A DNA stretch of 64,000 nt, from contig CAYQMN010000003.1 in NCBI GenBank assembly GCA_964418695.1, forward strand, positions 62,001 through 126,000, written 5' to 3'. Source of the stretch: Prado023 sp964418695 (GTDB taxonomy: Bacteria > Actinomycetota > Actinomycetes > S36-B12 > CAIYMF01). Within the stretch, counting starts at the first letter, position 1. Each line of letters begins with the position of its first letter. Both the position numbers and the translations under genes were made by a program. Below are positions 24,420 through 32,506 of this stretch, piece after piece. The notes under the pieces were generated by a model, which worked only from the letters and a program-made list of their open reading frames with translations, did no database searches and was not told where the DNA came from.

Positions 24420-26015
24420 ATGAGGGCTCGTTCCCGCGGACGTAGCACAGCGTCGCGACCCGGACGGCTGGTGGCGCTCGGTCTGGGTGCGCTGCTGCTG
24501 ACCGCCGCCTGCACGTCGAATGAGCCCGAGCCTGCCCCCAGCGCCCCACCCAGCGCGTCGACCGGCGGCCAGCCGACCGATCTGGAGGCCTACTACGCGC
24601 AGACCCTGACCTGGACCAGCTGCGCCAAGGACTACCTGCCCGACGGTGTCGACTCGCGCGACTACGACTGCACGACCATCGCGGTGCCGCGCAGCTACGA
24701 CGATCTGACCCTGGGCTCGCTCCAGCTCACCGCGCTGCGCTACAGGTCCGACAGCCCGCAGGGCACGCTCTTCGTCAATCCCGGGGGCCCAGGCGGCTCG
24801 GCGGTCGAGCTGGCCGGCCAAGCGCCGGGCTTCGTCGGTCAGGGCGTCCTGGACGTCTATGACGTGGTGGGCGTGGACCCGCGCGGCGTCGAGCACTCGA
24901 ACCCGGTCGAGTGCGTCGACGACCAGACCCGCTACGACCTGTCGATGATCGAGCCGACCCCGGACACCCCGGCCGAGGAGCAGGCCATGGCCGAGCTCTC
25001 GGCGAAGCTGGGGGCGGGCTGCCTGGCCAACTCCCCGCAGATCGCGCCCTACATCGACACGCAGTCCGCGGTGCGCGACATGGACATCACCCGGGCGGCG
25101 TTCGGCCGGGACAAGCTGGACTTCCTCGGGCTCAGCTACGGCACCCTGCTGGGGGCCACCTACGCCGAGCTGTTCCCGGACAAGGCCGGCCGGCTGGTGC
25201 TCGACGGGGTGCTGCCCAGCGACCTGGACTCCGACCAGCTCGGCCTGGGCCAGGCCGTGGGCTTCGAGGACGCGCTGCGCCAGTTCGTGGCGGAGTGCCC
25301 GAAGGGCCGGGGCTGCCCGCTGACCGGCAGCGTCGACGACGGGATGGCGCAGATCCGCCAGCTGCTGGAGAGGCTGAACGACAAGCCGCTGCCCGGGATC
25401 GGCGACCGTGACCTGACCGAGGGCGGGGCGTTCAGCGCGATCGTCCAGCAGCTCTACGCCCCCTTCCAGTGGGCGAGCCTGAAGGCCGGCCTGGCGGCCG
25501 CGTTCCAGGGCGACGGCTCGGTCATGCTCGCCCAGGCCGACTACTACAACGACCGCAACAGCGACGGCACGTACAGCTCCAACCTGCTGGAGGCGTTCTG
25601 GGCGGTCAGCTGCCTGGACCGGCCGGCGAACGGCGGGGTCGACCACGCCCGCGAGCTGGCGCCGCAGTGGGCGGAGGAGGCGCCGACGATGGGGGCGCCG
25701 TTCGCCTGGGGCAGCCTGCCGTGCTGGCAGTGGCCGATGGGGCCGGGTACCGCGCAGGCGGCCGGCCCGCCGCCGGTGATCCACGCCGAGGGGGCCGGCC
25801 CGATCCTGGTCGTCTCCTCGGTGCACGACCCGGCCACGCCCTACGAGTGGGGCGTGCGGGTGGCCGAGCAGCTCGCGGACGCCACCTTGCTGACCTACGA
25901 GGGGCAGGGGCACACCGCCTACACCAGCGGCAGCAGCTGCATCCAGGAGGCGGTCGACGACTACCTGCTGGACGGCACGATGCCCGCCGACGGGACCCGC
26001 TGCCCCGGGATCTGA
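24420..26015 (+). CDS. secreted lipoprotein tripeptidyl aminopeptidase (S33 family)
   Basis: 531 residues, ATG at 24420 with GGAGG 5 nt upstream. Signal peptide with an LTAAC lipobox, lipid-modified Cys31, then a low-complexity Pro/Ser linker. Catalytic core: VNPGGPGGSAVE oxyanion loop, nucleophile Ser239 in GLSYGT, Asp in VSSVHDPATPYEWG and His in YEGQGHTAY, within a TAP-like C-terminal domain. Resembles Streptomyces SlpD/SlpE and mycobacterial CaeA (Rv2224c). Expected to release tripeptides outside the membrane. A TAGCCT hexamer at 24347-24352, overlapping the previous stop, may be its -10. Confidence 0.9.
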   Translation: MRARSRGRSTASRPGRLVALGLGALLLTAACTSNEPEPAPSAPPSASTGGQPTDLEAYYAQTLTWTSCAKDYLPDGVDSRDYDCTTIAVPRSYDDLTLGSLQLTALRYRSDSPQGTLFVNPGGPGGSAVELAGQAPGFVGQGVLDVYDVVGVDPRGVEHSNPVECVDDQTRYDLSMIEPTPDTPAEEQAMAELSAKLGAGCLANSPQIAPYIDTQSAVRDMDITRAAFGRDKLDFLGLSYGTLLGATYAELFPDKAGRLVLDGVLPSDLDSDQLGLGQAVGFEDALRQFVAECPKGRGCPLTGSVDDGMAQIRQLLERLNDKPLPGIGDRDLTEGGAFSAIVQQLYAPFQWASLKAGLAAAFQGDGSVMLAQADYYNDRNSDGTYSSNLLEAFWAVSCLDRPANGGVDHARELAPQWAEEAPTMGAPFAWGSLPCWQWPMGPGTAQAAGPPPVIHAEGAGPILVVSSVHDPATPYEWGVRVAEQLADATLLTYEGQGHTAYTSGSSCIQEAVDDYLLDGTMPADGTRCPGI

Positions 26016-26080
26016 GCGGCCCGAGCGCGCCTGCGGGGCGTCATGAGGTCGGCCGGCAACTCCGCGGGCGGGCGGCTTCG

Positions 26081-26094
26081 GCCACATTCGGCGC
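26081..26094. repeat. GCCACATTCGGCGC motif, copy 1
   Basis: 14-mer found again with one change (T for C) at 47503-47516. Both copies are intergenic and are followed by GCATTTG (26152-26158 here). Confidence 0.35.
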
Positions 26095-26155
26095 ACTGAC
26101 GAGCTGCGATTCACTTGGCCGCGGCGCACAGCCACCGATGCCGTGCCTGCTGCAT

Positions 26156-26185
26156 TTGGGCGGTACCGCGCCAGGTCGCTACGAT
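26156..26185 (+). promoter_or_regulatory. predicted promoter of tRNA-Thr
   Basis: -35 TTGGGC (26156-26161), 18-nt spacer, -10 TACGAT (26180-26185), about 33 nt before the mature tRNA. Confidence 0.5.
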
Positions 26186-26224
26186 TGTTCGGCTTCCCCA
26201 CGGATCAGGTCCACGGGGTCGCGC

Positions 26225-26299
26225 GCCGCCTTAGCTCAGGGGTAGAGCAACGCACTCGTAATGCGTAGGTCCGGGGTTCAAATCCCCGAGGCGGCTCCA
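26225..26299 (+). tRNA. tRNA-Thr, anticodon CGT
   Basis: Full cloverleaf read by eye: acceptor GCCGCCT (26225-26231) with AGGCGGC (26289-26295), D stem GCTC/GAGC, anticodon stem ACGCA/TGCGT with loop CTCGTAA (anticodon CGT at 26257-26259), T stem CGGGG/CCCCG with TTCAAAT loop, discriminator T and an encoded CCA (26297-26299). Reads the ACG threonine codon. Confidence 0.97.
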
Positions 26300-26502
26300 C
26301 AGGAAGTGGGCCCTGACGAGCCACCAACGCCGGTCGGAGGCCCATTGCGCAGGCATGGGCAGGGGTCCGAGCAGGGCTGCCCGTCATGAGTCACATCCCG
26401 TCGGCTGCCCTACCGCTGACGGACCAGCGAGATCAGCACGGGCGACGGCCGGTCGGGGGGAGGCGTTCTTCACGGGATGAGCGTCCCGCGGCGGTGCCGG
26501 GC

Positions 26503-27126
26503 TCAGCCCCGGGGCTTGGCGGGGCGGTGCGGGCTGACGCTCGGGTCGCCGACGATCCAGAACCGCCACGGAGTGCTCGCGCCCAGCCCCGGGACCCCGG
26601 TGCGCGGGCCGGTGGCGATCTGATCGGCCGGGACCGGGGGGTGCGGTGCCTCCAGCCGCACCGGGCTGCTCGGGTCGATCAGCTCGATCCCGTCCTGTTC
26701 GCCCGTGACCCCCAGCACGGCCGCCAGCCGCGCCGGCCCTCGCGCGAGGTCGCGCGTCGAGCGGGCGGTCGCCCGTCGCTCGTGGGCGACCGTCGTGCCT
26801 GCCGTGACGGCACCGGCCCTGATGAGCACCCCGCCGGCGACGCCCGGCTCGTGGGCGACCACGTTCAGGCACCAGTGCATCCCGTAGGTGAAGTACACGT
26901 AGGCCCGGCCCGGCGGCCCGAACATGCTGGCGTTGCGCGCCGTGGCCCGGCGGTGGGCATGCGAGCCGGGATCCTGGCCGACACCGCCGTACGCCTCGGC
27001 CTCGGTGATCCGGACGGTCACCCGCCGCCCGCCCAGGTCGCTGACCAGCAGCGTCCCGAGCAGCAGCGGGGCAACCCGCTGCGGCGACTCGTCCAGCCAG
27101 CCGGGCGGTCGCCCGTTCGCCGACAG
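26503..27126 (-). CDS. 3-methyladenine DNA glycosylase (AAG/MPG type), apparent CTG start
   Basis: 207 residues from a CTG at 27126. Family features: LLGTLLVSDLGGRRVTVRITEAEAYGGVGQDPGSHAHRRATARN, FGPPGRAYVYFTYGMHWCLNVV, GVLIRA and LARGPARLAAVLG, with the EAEAY glutamate that activates the water. Excises alkylated purines. No ATG, GTG or TTG exists in frame between the stop-free upstream region and a GTG well inside the conserved core. AAGGA lies 6 nt before the CTG at 27124-27126; another CTG at 27130-27132 overlaps the upstream TGA exactly as an ATGA junction would. It is therefore coupled to the upstream transporter. Confidence 0.85.
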   Translation of the reverse strand: MSANGRPPGWLDESPQRVAPLLLGTLLVSDLGGRRVTVRITEAEAYGGVGQDPGSHAHRRATARNASMFGPPGRAYVYFTYGMHWCLNVVAHEPGVAGGVLIRAGAVTAGTTVAHERRATARSTRDLARGPARLAAVLGVTGEQDGIELIDPSSPVRLEAPHPPVPADQIATGPRTGVPGLGASTPWRFWIVGDPSVSPHRPAKPRG

Positions 27127-27128
27127 AG

Positions 27129-28400
27129 TCAGTCCTTGTGCCCGTGGTGCCCGTGGTGGCGCGGCAGGTCGGTCGCCCGGATAGCCGCCTCGGCGCGCGC
27201 CTTGTCGCTGGTCTGGGCGTCCACCCCGAACTCGTCGAGCAGGGCGTACCGCCGGCCGTACACGTCGATGATCGAGAGCACCGCGGCGACCACCGGGATG
27301 GCCAGCAGGGCGCCCAGGCCGCCGAACAGCGAGCCGCCCACGATCACCGAGCCGAACGCCACCGCCGGGTGGATCTCGAGGGTCGAGCGGGTGACGCGCG
27401 GGGAGATGAAGTAGTTCTCGATCTGCTGGTAGATGGTGACTGCGATCAGGATGATGAGCGCGGTGATCGGCTCGCCGGCCACCAGCGCGATGATGATCGG
27501 CAGCGCGCCGGCCAGGTAGGTGCCGATCGTGGGCACGAACTGGGAGACCAGGCCCACCCACATCGCCATCGGCAGCCAGTAGGGCAGGTCCACGATGAAG
27601 AACACGATGCCGTGGAAGATCCCGCTGATGGTGGCCAGGATGCCGCGGGAGATCACGTAGCCGCCGGCCTTCTGAGTCGAGATGTCCCACACGGTGAGGA
27701 ACATCCGCTGGCGGTTGGGGGGCAGCCAGGAGGCGATCGCGCGGCGGAAGCTCGGCCCGTCGGCCGTGAAGTAGAACGTGAACAGCGCGACGGTGAACAT
27801 GCTGAAGACCCACCCGATGGCGGTGCCCAGGATCGCCAGCAGGCCGACCCCCAGGTTCGCCGCGGCCTTGGCGATGTCCCCGGCCCCCACGCCCAGCGTG
27901 TCCAGGATGGTGTTGGGGTCCAGCTGGGTGCCGAACTGCTGATTCACCCAGTCGACGACCGAGGTCAGGATGTCCGGCAGGCTGGTGATCAGCGACCCCA
28001 GCTGCTCGGCCAGCAGGTTGCCGAACACCAGGAAGAACAGGCTGACCGCGACCGCCAGACCGCCCATCACGAGGATGGTGGCCAGGCCCCGGCGCATCCC
28101 GCGCGCGGCCAGCTGGTTGACCGGCGGCTCCAGGGCCAGGCCGAAGAAGAACGCGAAGAACAGCGTGAACCAGAACGAGGTGAGCTCCCCGAACCCCCAC
28201 ACGACGATCCGGGAGACGATGAGCAGGATCAGGACCGTGATGACCGCGCGCCGGAACCAGGGGGGCAGGGCCTGGTCCTGCTCGGGTCCGTGGATGTCCC
28301 AGGGCAGGGTCTCCAGCTCGATCTCGGCCTTCGTCGCGGGCGTCGGCGCCGATTCCGGCTCGGGTGCGGACGGAGGTATCGGGTCGTCCTGCTGACTCAT
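27129..28400 (-). CDS. AI-2E family transporter
   Basis: 423 residues, ATG at 28400 with AAGGGA upstream. A 45-residue Pro/Glu-rich N-terminus, eight or so membrane helices, and the family motifs FFFGLALEPPVNQLAARGMRRGLA, LTFYFTADG-like FTFYFTADGPSFRRAI, VPTIGTYLAGALPIIIAL and QQIENYFISPRVTRSTLEIHPAV. The C-terminus is His-rich (HHGHHGHKD). The family includes TqsA and Na+/H+ antiporter-like members, so the substrate is open. Follows a small membrane protein by 13 nt and is coupled to the glycosylase downstream. Confidence 0.9.
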   Translation of the reverse strand: MSQQDDPIPPSAPEPESAPTPATKAEIELETLPWDIHGPEQDQALPPWFRRAVITVLILLIVSRIVVWGFGELTSFWFTLFFAFFFGLALEPPVNQLAARGMRRGLATILVMGGLAVAVSLFFLVFGNLLAEQLGSLITSLPDILTSVVDWVNQQFGTQLDPNTILDTLGVGAGDIAKAAANLGVGLLAILGTAIGWVFSMFTVALFTFYFTADGPSFRRAIASWLPPNRQRMFLTVWDISTQKAGGYVISRGILATISGIFHGIVFFIVDLPYWLPMAMWVGLVSQFVPTIGTYLAGALPIIIALVAGEPITALIILIAVTIYQQIENYFISPRVTRSTLEIHPAVAFGSVIVGGSLFGGLGALLAIPVVAAVLSIIDVYGRRYALLDEFGVDAQTSDKARAEAAIRATDLPRHHGHHGHKD

Positions 28401-28413
28401 CGCTGGCGTCCCT

Positions 28414-28599
28414 TCACCCCTGACCGGGCCTGGGTGGCTCCCCGAAGGCGGTCCGGTCGTTCACCTCGCTGCGCAGGAGCGCGAGGTCCTCGGCAATGCC
28501 TGCGCGTGCGCGCCTCCAGCCGGAGACCTCGAAGCTGAGCTGCACGGCGACGAGGAGCAGGAAGAGGATAGACACAAAGAACAGCAGGTTCGAGGGCAA
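28414..28599 (-). CDS. small single-helix membrane protein
   Basis: 61 residues, start TTG at 28599; no ATG or GTG is in frame. One hydrophobic helix (4-23, NLLFFVSILFLLLVAVQLSF) followed by a charged, probably coiled, cytosolic tail (WRRARAGIAEDLALLRSEVNDR). 13 nt before the AI-2E-family gene, so probably an accessory or regulator of it. The TTG start and lack of a ribosome site lower confidence. Confidence 0.6.
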   Translation of the reverse strand: MPSNLLFFVSILFLLLVAVQLSFEVSGWRRARAGIAEDLALLRSEVNDRTAFGEPPRPGQG

Positions 28600-28628
28600 T
28601 TCGAAGCCCAGAGCCAGACCCCTAGGAT
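28600..28628 (+). promoter_or_regulatory. promoter for a leaderless helD transcript
   Basis: -35 TTCGAA (28600-28605), 17-nt spacer, -10 TAGGAT (28623-28628), ending 6 nt before the GTG start. The -35 abuts the start codon of the divergent small membrane protein. Confidence 0.55.
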
Positions 28629-28634
28629 GTTCCG

Positions 28635-30932
28635 GTGCCGAATCCGCCCCCGCGGTCCGGTGCCGTGGCGGCCGAGCAGTCGGCGGTGACGGCGATGTAC
28701 GCCCGGCTGGACGAGCTCACCGAGCGGGCCGCCCGCGACCTCGACCGCGTCCGGCGCAGCCCGACCGCCGGCACCCCCGCCGCCCGTGTGGAGCGCGAGG
28801 CCATGCTCGGCACGCTCCTGCGGCGCCACGCGGCCCTCGTGTCGGCCGAGCGGCGCCTGTGCTTCGGGCGCCTGGACCACTCCTCGGGCGCCGACCCGGT
28901 CTACATCGGCCGGCTGAGCCTGGCCGACGCCAGCCAGCGCCCGATGCTCACCGATTGGCGGGCACCGGCCGCCGAGCCGTTCTACCGGGCCACCTCGGCC
29001 ACCCCGATGGGCGTGGCCCGCCGCCGGCACATCCTGCTGGAAGGACGCACGGTCACCGCCGTCGAGGACGACGTGCTGGATCTGGATGCTGCCCAAGACG
29101 AGCACTTCGAGGGCAACGGGGCCCTGATGGCCGCGCTGGCCGCTCGGCGGACCGGCCGGATGGGCGACATCGTGGCCACCATCCGCGCCGAGCAGGACCA
29201 GATCATCCGAGCCCCGCTGGGCGGGATCCTCGTGGTCGAGGGCGGGCCCGGCTGCGGCAAGACGGTCGTGGGCCTGCACCGCGCGGCCTACCTGCTCTAC
29301 ACGCACCGCGACCGGGTGGCCGCCAGCGGCGTGCTGGTCGTCGGGCCCAATCCCATGTTCCTGCGCTACATCAGCCAGGTGCTGCCCGGCCTGGGCGAGT
29401 CCAGCGCGGTCCTGGCCACGCCCGGCCAGCTCTACCCGGGCGTGGAGGGGGTGCCGGAGGCCGTCGAGGCGGTGGCGGCCCTCAAGGGCGACCTGCGGAT
29501 GGCCGGGCTGGTCGCGCGGGCCGTCCGCGCCCGTCAGCGCGTCCCGGACCGCCCGCGCCCGCTGGTGGTGGCCGGAACCCGCATCACTCTGACCCCCGGG
29601 ATGGTCACCGCCGCCCGGGACCGGGCGCGTGCCTCGCGCAAGCCGTACAACCCGGCGCGGACCACGTTCGTGCTCTCGGTCCTGGACCGGCTGGCCGGCC
29701 AGCTGGCGACCGCCCGCCGCGTGGACCTGTCGGCCAACCGGGACATCCTGCTGGCCGACCTGCGCGACAGCCCCGACGTGCGCCGCGAGGTCAACCTGTG
29801 CTGGATGCCGCTGACCCCCCAGAAGCTCCTGGCCGACCTCTTCGCGGAGCCGGCCCGGCTGGCCGGTGCGGGTGAGGACCTCACCCCGGCCGAGCAGGCG
29901 CTGCTCGCGCGGCCCCGGGGCGCGCCCTGGACGGTCTCGGACGTGCCGCTGCTCGACGAGGCCGCCGAGCTGCTGGGCGAGGACGACGAGCCCGCCCGGC
30001 TCGAGGCCGCCGTCCGGGCGGCGGACCGGGCCGCGCACGCCGAGTACGCCCGTGGTGTGCTGGAGATGACCGGAGTCACCGAGCTGACCGCCGACGCGCT
30101 GGCCGATCGGTACTCCGGCGGCGGGCGCACCCGACGGGCGGTGATCGACGCCGCGCTGGCCGACCGTTCGTGGGCGTACGGCCACGTCGTCGTCGACGAG
30201 GCCCAGGAGCTCACCCCGATGCAGTGGCGAATGCTGCTGCGTCGCTGCCCCAGCCGGTCGATGACCGTGGTGGGCGACCCCGCGCAGGCCGGCTCACCCG
30301 GAGCGGCCGGCTCCTGGGCGGCGGTCCTGGACGACGCGGCGCCCGGCCGGTGGTCGGTCGAGCGGCTCACCGTCAACTACCGGACCCCGACGCCGATGAT
30401 GGAGCTGGCCTCCCGAGTCCTGGCGGCCACGGGCGAGCCCGCCCCAGATGTGCAGTCGGTGCGCGACGGGCATCGCCCCGAGCTGCGCCGGGTCGACCTG
30501 CCCGACGGCGACCGGGTCGCCGCTCTGGCCCGAGCCTGCGCCGAGGCGCTGCGGGAGTGGATCGGGGAGGAGGGCCGCTCCTCGGTCCTGGTCGCCCCCG
30601 CCCTGCGTGAGCCGCTGGCCGCCGCGTTGGCCGAGCTCCTGCCCGCGGGCACCCTGGGCGCGGCCGGGATGGACCTGGACCACCCCGCGAGCGTGCTCAC
30701 CGTCGCCCAGGCCAAGGGCCTGGAGTTCGACCAGGTGATCGTCGCCGAGCCGGCCGAGCTGCTGGCCGCCAGCAGCCGGGGCGCCCACGACCTCTACGTC
30801 GCACTGACCCGGGCCACCAGCCGCTTGCACGTCCTGCACACCGGGGACCTACCGGCGGGCTTCGAGGAAGACCACCAGCCCGACGGTAGACGGGCCAACC
30901 GGTCCTCGGCAGTCGGACGGCCGCTGCAGTGA
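28635..30932 (+). CDS. helD: HelD-like RNA polymerase recycling motor (UvrD/Rep-like)
   Basis: 765 residues, GTG at 28635, apparently leaderless. The N-terminal 60 residues form a coiled segment (AMYARLDELTERAARDLDRVRR) that in HelD enters the RNAP secondary channel. ATPase motifs: EGGPGCGKTVVGLHRAAYLLY (Walker A near 208-215), VVVDEAQELTPMQWRML (Walker B), TVVGDPAQA, VNYRTPTP, AKGLEFDQVIVAEP and VALTRAT. The length and the insertion between the 1A and 1B halves fit the actinobacterial class. HelD proteins dissociate stalled RNAP from DNA, and some protect it from rifampicin. Confidence 0.88.
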   Translation: MPNPPPRSGAVAAEQSAVTAMYARLDELTERAARDLDRVRRSPTAGTPAARVEREAMLGTLLRRHAALVSAERRLCFGRLDHSSGADPVYIGRLSLADASQRPMLTDWRAPAAEPFYRATSATPMGVARRRHILLEGRTVTAVEDDVLDLDAAQDEHFEGNGALMAALAARRTGRMGDIVATIRAEQDQIIRAPLGGILVVEGGPGCGKTVVGLHRAAYLLYTHRDRVAASGVLVVGPNPMFLRYISQVLPGLGESSAVLATPGQLYPGVEGVPEAVEAVAALKGDLRMAGLVARAVRARQRVPDRPRPLVVAGTRITLTPGMVTAARDRARASRKPYNPARTTFVLSVLDRLAGQLATARRVDLSANRDILLADLRDSPDVRREVNLCWMPLTPQKLLADLFAEPARLAGAGEDLTPAEQALLARPRGAPWTVSDVPLLDEAAELLGEDDEPARLEAAVRAADRAAHAEYARGVLEMTGVTELTADALADRYSGGGRTRRAVIDAALADRSWAYGHVVVDEAQELTPMQWRMLLRRCPSRSMTVVGDPAQAGSPGAAGSWAAVLDDAAPGRWSVERLTVNYRTPTPMMELASRVLAATGEPAPDVQSVRDGHRPELRRVDLPDGDRVAALARACAEALREWIGEEGRSSVLVAPALREPLAAALAELLPAGTLGAAGMDLDHPASVLTVAQAKGLEFDQVIVAEPAELLAASSRGAHDLYVALTRATSRLHVLHTGDLPAGFEEDHQPDGRRANRSSAVGRPLQ

Positions 30933-31132
30933 GTGCCCGCGCTCCTCGTGCGATGCCTCGGTCTCGCCATGCCCAGGATCGAAGGACGCCATCAGCCCGG
31001 GCCGGCAGGCTGTCCAAGAACTCCTGCACATCCGCCGGTCTCACTCAGACAGCCGGGATCTCACGACCCTCGAGACGTGCGGACGCGACGGGTTCTCGTG
31101 CACCCTCTGGTGGAGCACCTCGACCGGGATCT

Positions 31133-31795
31133 CTACCGCGGGGGGAGTGACGGGTCGGTGGCTGGGCCCACGTAGGCGGCCAGCCACTCCGTCAGATGGG
31201 CGACCTGGCGCCAGCGGGAGCGCACCTCGGTCAGCGCCTTGCGGTTGCCCAGCCACTCGACCGGAGCCTGCTGGCGCGAGACGGTCAGCGCCTGGAAGCG
31301 CAGCAGGTCCAGGTCCGGATGGTCGGCGCGCACTCCTCGGGGCCGGGTCTTCAAGGGCCGGCCGTCGACGGTCCAGCCTTGCCTCTCCAGCCGCTCCAGC
31401 AGCGCGCGCACCAGGTCGGCCCGCCCGGCGGTGACGGTCTCGCGGAACCGGGCCAGCTGCTGACCCGCCGGCCGGTGCCACCCGCCGGCGATGAGCAGGC
31501 CGCTGGCATTGACCTGCACGTAGTACCCGATGCCGTCCTCGATGCCGACGAAGGCGCCTTGATGGTCCTTGATCGGCTCGGCACCGCGGTTGAACCGCGC
31601 GTCGCGGTAGGGCCGGTAGAGGTGGGCGGCACCGAACTCGCGCGCCAGCTCGTCGGTCAGCGCCTGCAGGGGCGCGCGCACGTCGCGCTCGTACCGCTCG
31701 CGGTTCTCCTGCCACCAAGCGCGGTTGTTGTGGGCCGCCAGATCCTCGTAGAACTCGAACGCCTCGGCCGGGATGCCGGTGAATGTCGTCGTCAT
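31133..31795 (-). CDS. DUF2461 family protein (TIGR02453)
   Basis: 220 residues from the ATG at 31795, chosen because MTTTFTGIPAEAFEFYEDLAAHNNRAWWQENRERYE is the canonical family N-terminus and a -10 hexamer sits 6 nt before it. Further conserved parts: RPYRDARFNRGAEPIKDHQGAF and GYYVQVNASGLLIAGGWHRP. Widespread family of unknown biochemical function. It faces helD with a 200-nt convergent gap (30933-31132) in which I see nothing. Confidence 0.88.
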   Translation of the reverse strand: MTTTFTGIPAEAFEFYEDLAAHNNRAWWQENRERYERDVRAPLQALTDELAREFGAAHLYRPYRDARFNRGAEPIKDHQGAFVGIEDGIGYYVQVNASGLLIAGGWHRPAGQQLARFRETVTAGRADLVRALLERLERQGWTVDGRPLKTRPRGVRADHPDLDLLRFQALTVSRQQAPVEWLGNRKALTEVRSRWRQVAHLTEWLAAYVGPATDPSLPPR

Positions 31796-31801
31796 GCGCG
31801 C

Positions 31802-31807
31802 ACGGTA
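31802..31807 (-). promoter_or_regulatory. -10 element for a leaderless DUF2461 transcript
   Basis: TACCGT on the minus strand, 6 nt before the ATG at 31795. Confidence 0.45.
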
Positions 31808-31819
31808 GGAGGGTCGGCC

Positions 31820-31854
31820 TGCACAGTCGATCCCAGCGCTCGGCGGGCTGTGCA
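31820..31854 (-). terminator. possible terminator of ppa
   Basis: TGCACAG / CTGTGCA arms of 7 bp around a 21-nt loop, 16 nt beyond the ppa stop. Long loop, so weak. Confidence 0.3.
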
Positions 31855-31870
31855 CGGCGTGCTGTGCGGG

Positions 31871-32377
31871 TCAGTGGTGGCCGTGCTCCGGGGGGACGTA
31901 GCGGGCGATCGAGTCGCGGATCTCAGCCTCGGCGCCGGCCCGGCCCTCCCACGTCGCGCCCTCGACCGACTTCCCCGGCTCCAGGTCCTTGTAGACCTCG
32001 AAGAAGTGCTGGATCTCCAGCCGGTCGAACTCAGGCATGTGGTGGATGTCGCGGATGTGGTCCATCCGGGGGTCGCCGGCCACGACGCACACGACCTTGT
32101 CGTCGCCGCCGGCCTCGTCGCTCATCCGGAACATCCCGATCGCCCGGCACTCGATGATGCAGCCAGGGAAGGTCGGCTCCTCGAGCAGCACCAGCGCGTC
32201 CAGGGGGTCCCCGTCCAGGCCGAGCGTGTCGTCGATGAAGCCGTAGTCGTGGGGGTAGCGCGTGGCCGTGAACAGGCGGCGATCCAGCCGGATCTTGCCC
32301 GAGATGTGGTCGACCTCGTACTTGTTCCGGCTGCCAGCCGGGATCTCGATCACGACGTCGAAGGTGAGCGGCTCCAC
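31871..32377 (-). CDS. ppa: inorganic pyrophosphatase (family I)
   Basis: 168 residues from the GTG at 32377, with AGGGAGGATCC immediately upstream. Signature DGDPLDALVLL and conserved KYEVD (RNKYEVDHISGKIRLDR), YPHDYGFIDDT and KDLEPGKSVEG. Mg2+-dependent PPi hydrolysis, which pulls biosynthetic reactions forward; together with hppA the window holds both soluble and membrane PPi-cleaving enzymes. The C-terminus ends PPEHGHH. Equivalent to Rv3628. Confidence 0.97.
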   Translation of the reverse strand: MEPLTFDVVIEIPAGSRNKYEVDHISGKIRLDRRLFTATRYPHDYGFIDDTLGLDGDPLDALVLLEEPTFPGCIIECRAIGMFRMSDEAGGDDKVVCVVAGDPRMDHIRDIHHMPEFDRLEIQHFFEVYKDLEPGKSVEGATWEGRAGAEAEIRDSIARYVPPEHGHH

Positions 32378-32411
32378 GGATCCTCCCTGAGGGGCACGGC
32401 GACGTTCGCCG

Positions 32412-32417
32412 AATCTA
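32412..32417 (-). promoter_or_regulatory. predicted -10 element of ppa
   Basis: TAGATT on the minus strand; a start near 32405 would give a leader of about 28 nt with the GGAGG ribosome site. Confidence 0.45.
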
Positions 32418-32506
32418 GTGCAGCACTCGCGCCGACGCCCGGCAGCCCGGTCGTCGGAGTCCGGCAGTCCGCCAACGCCCGCCCCGCCTCGCCCGGGCGA
32501 CGCCGC

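Noticed and set aside
30933..31132. Possible small gene or RNA in the gap between helD and DUF2461
   Set aside because: Only short overlapping frames on both strands, without starts, ribosome sites or a stable hairpin.
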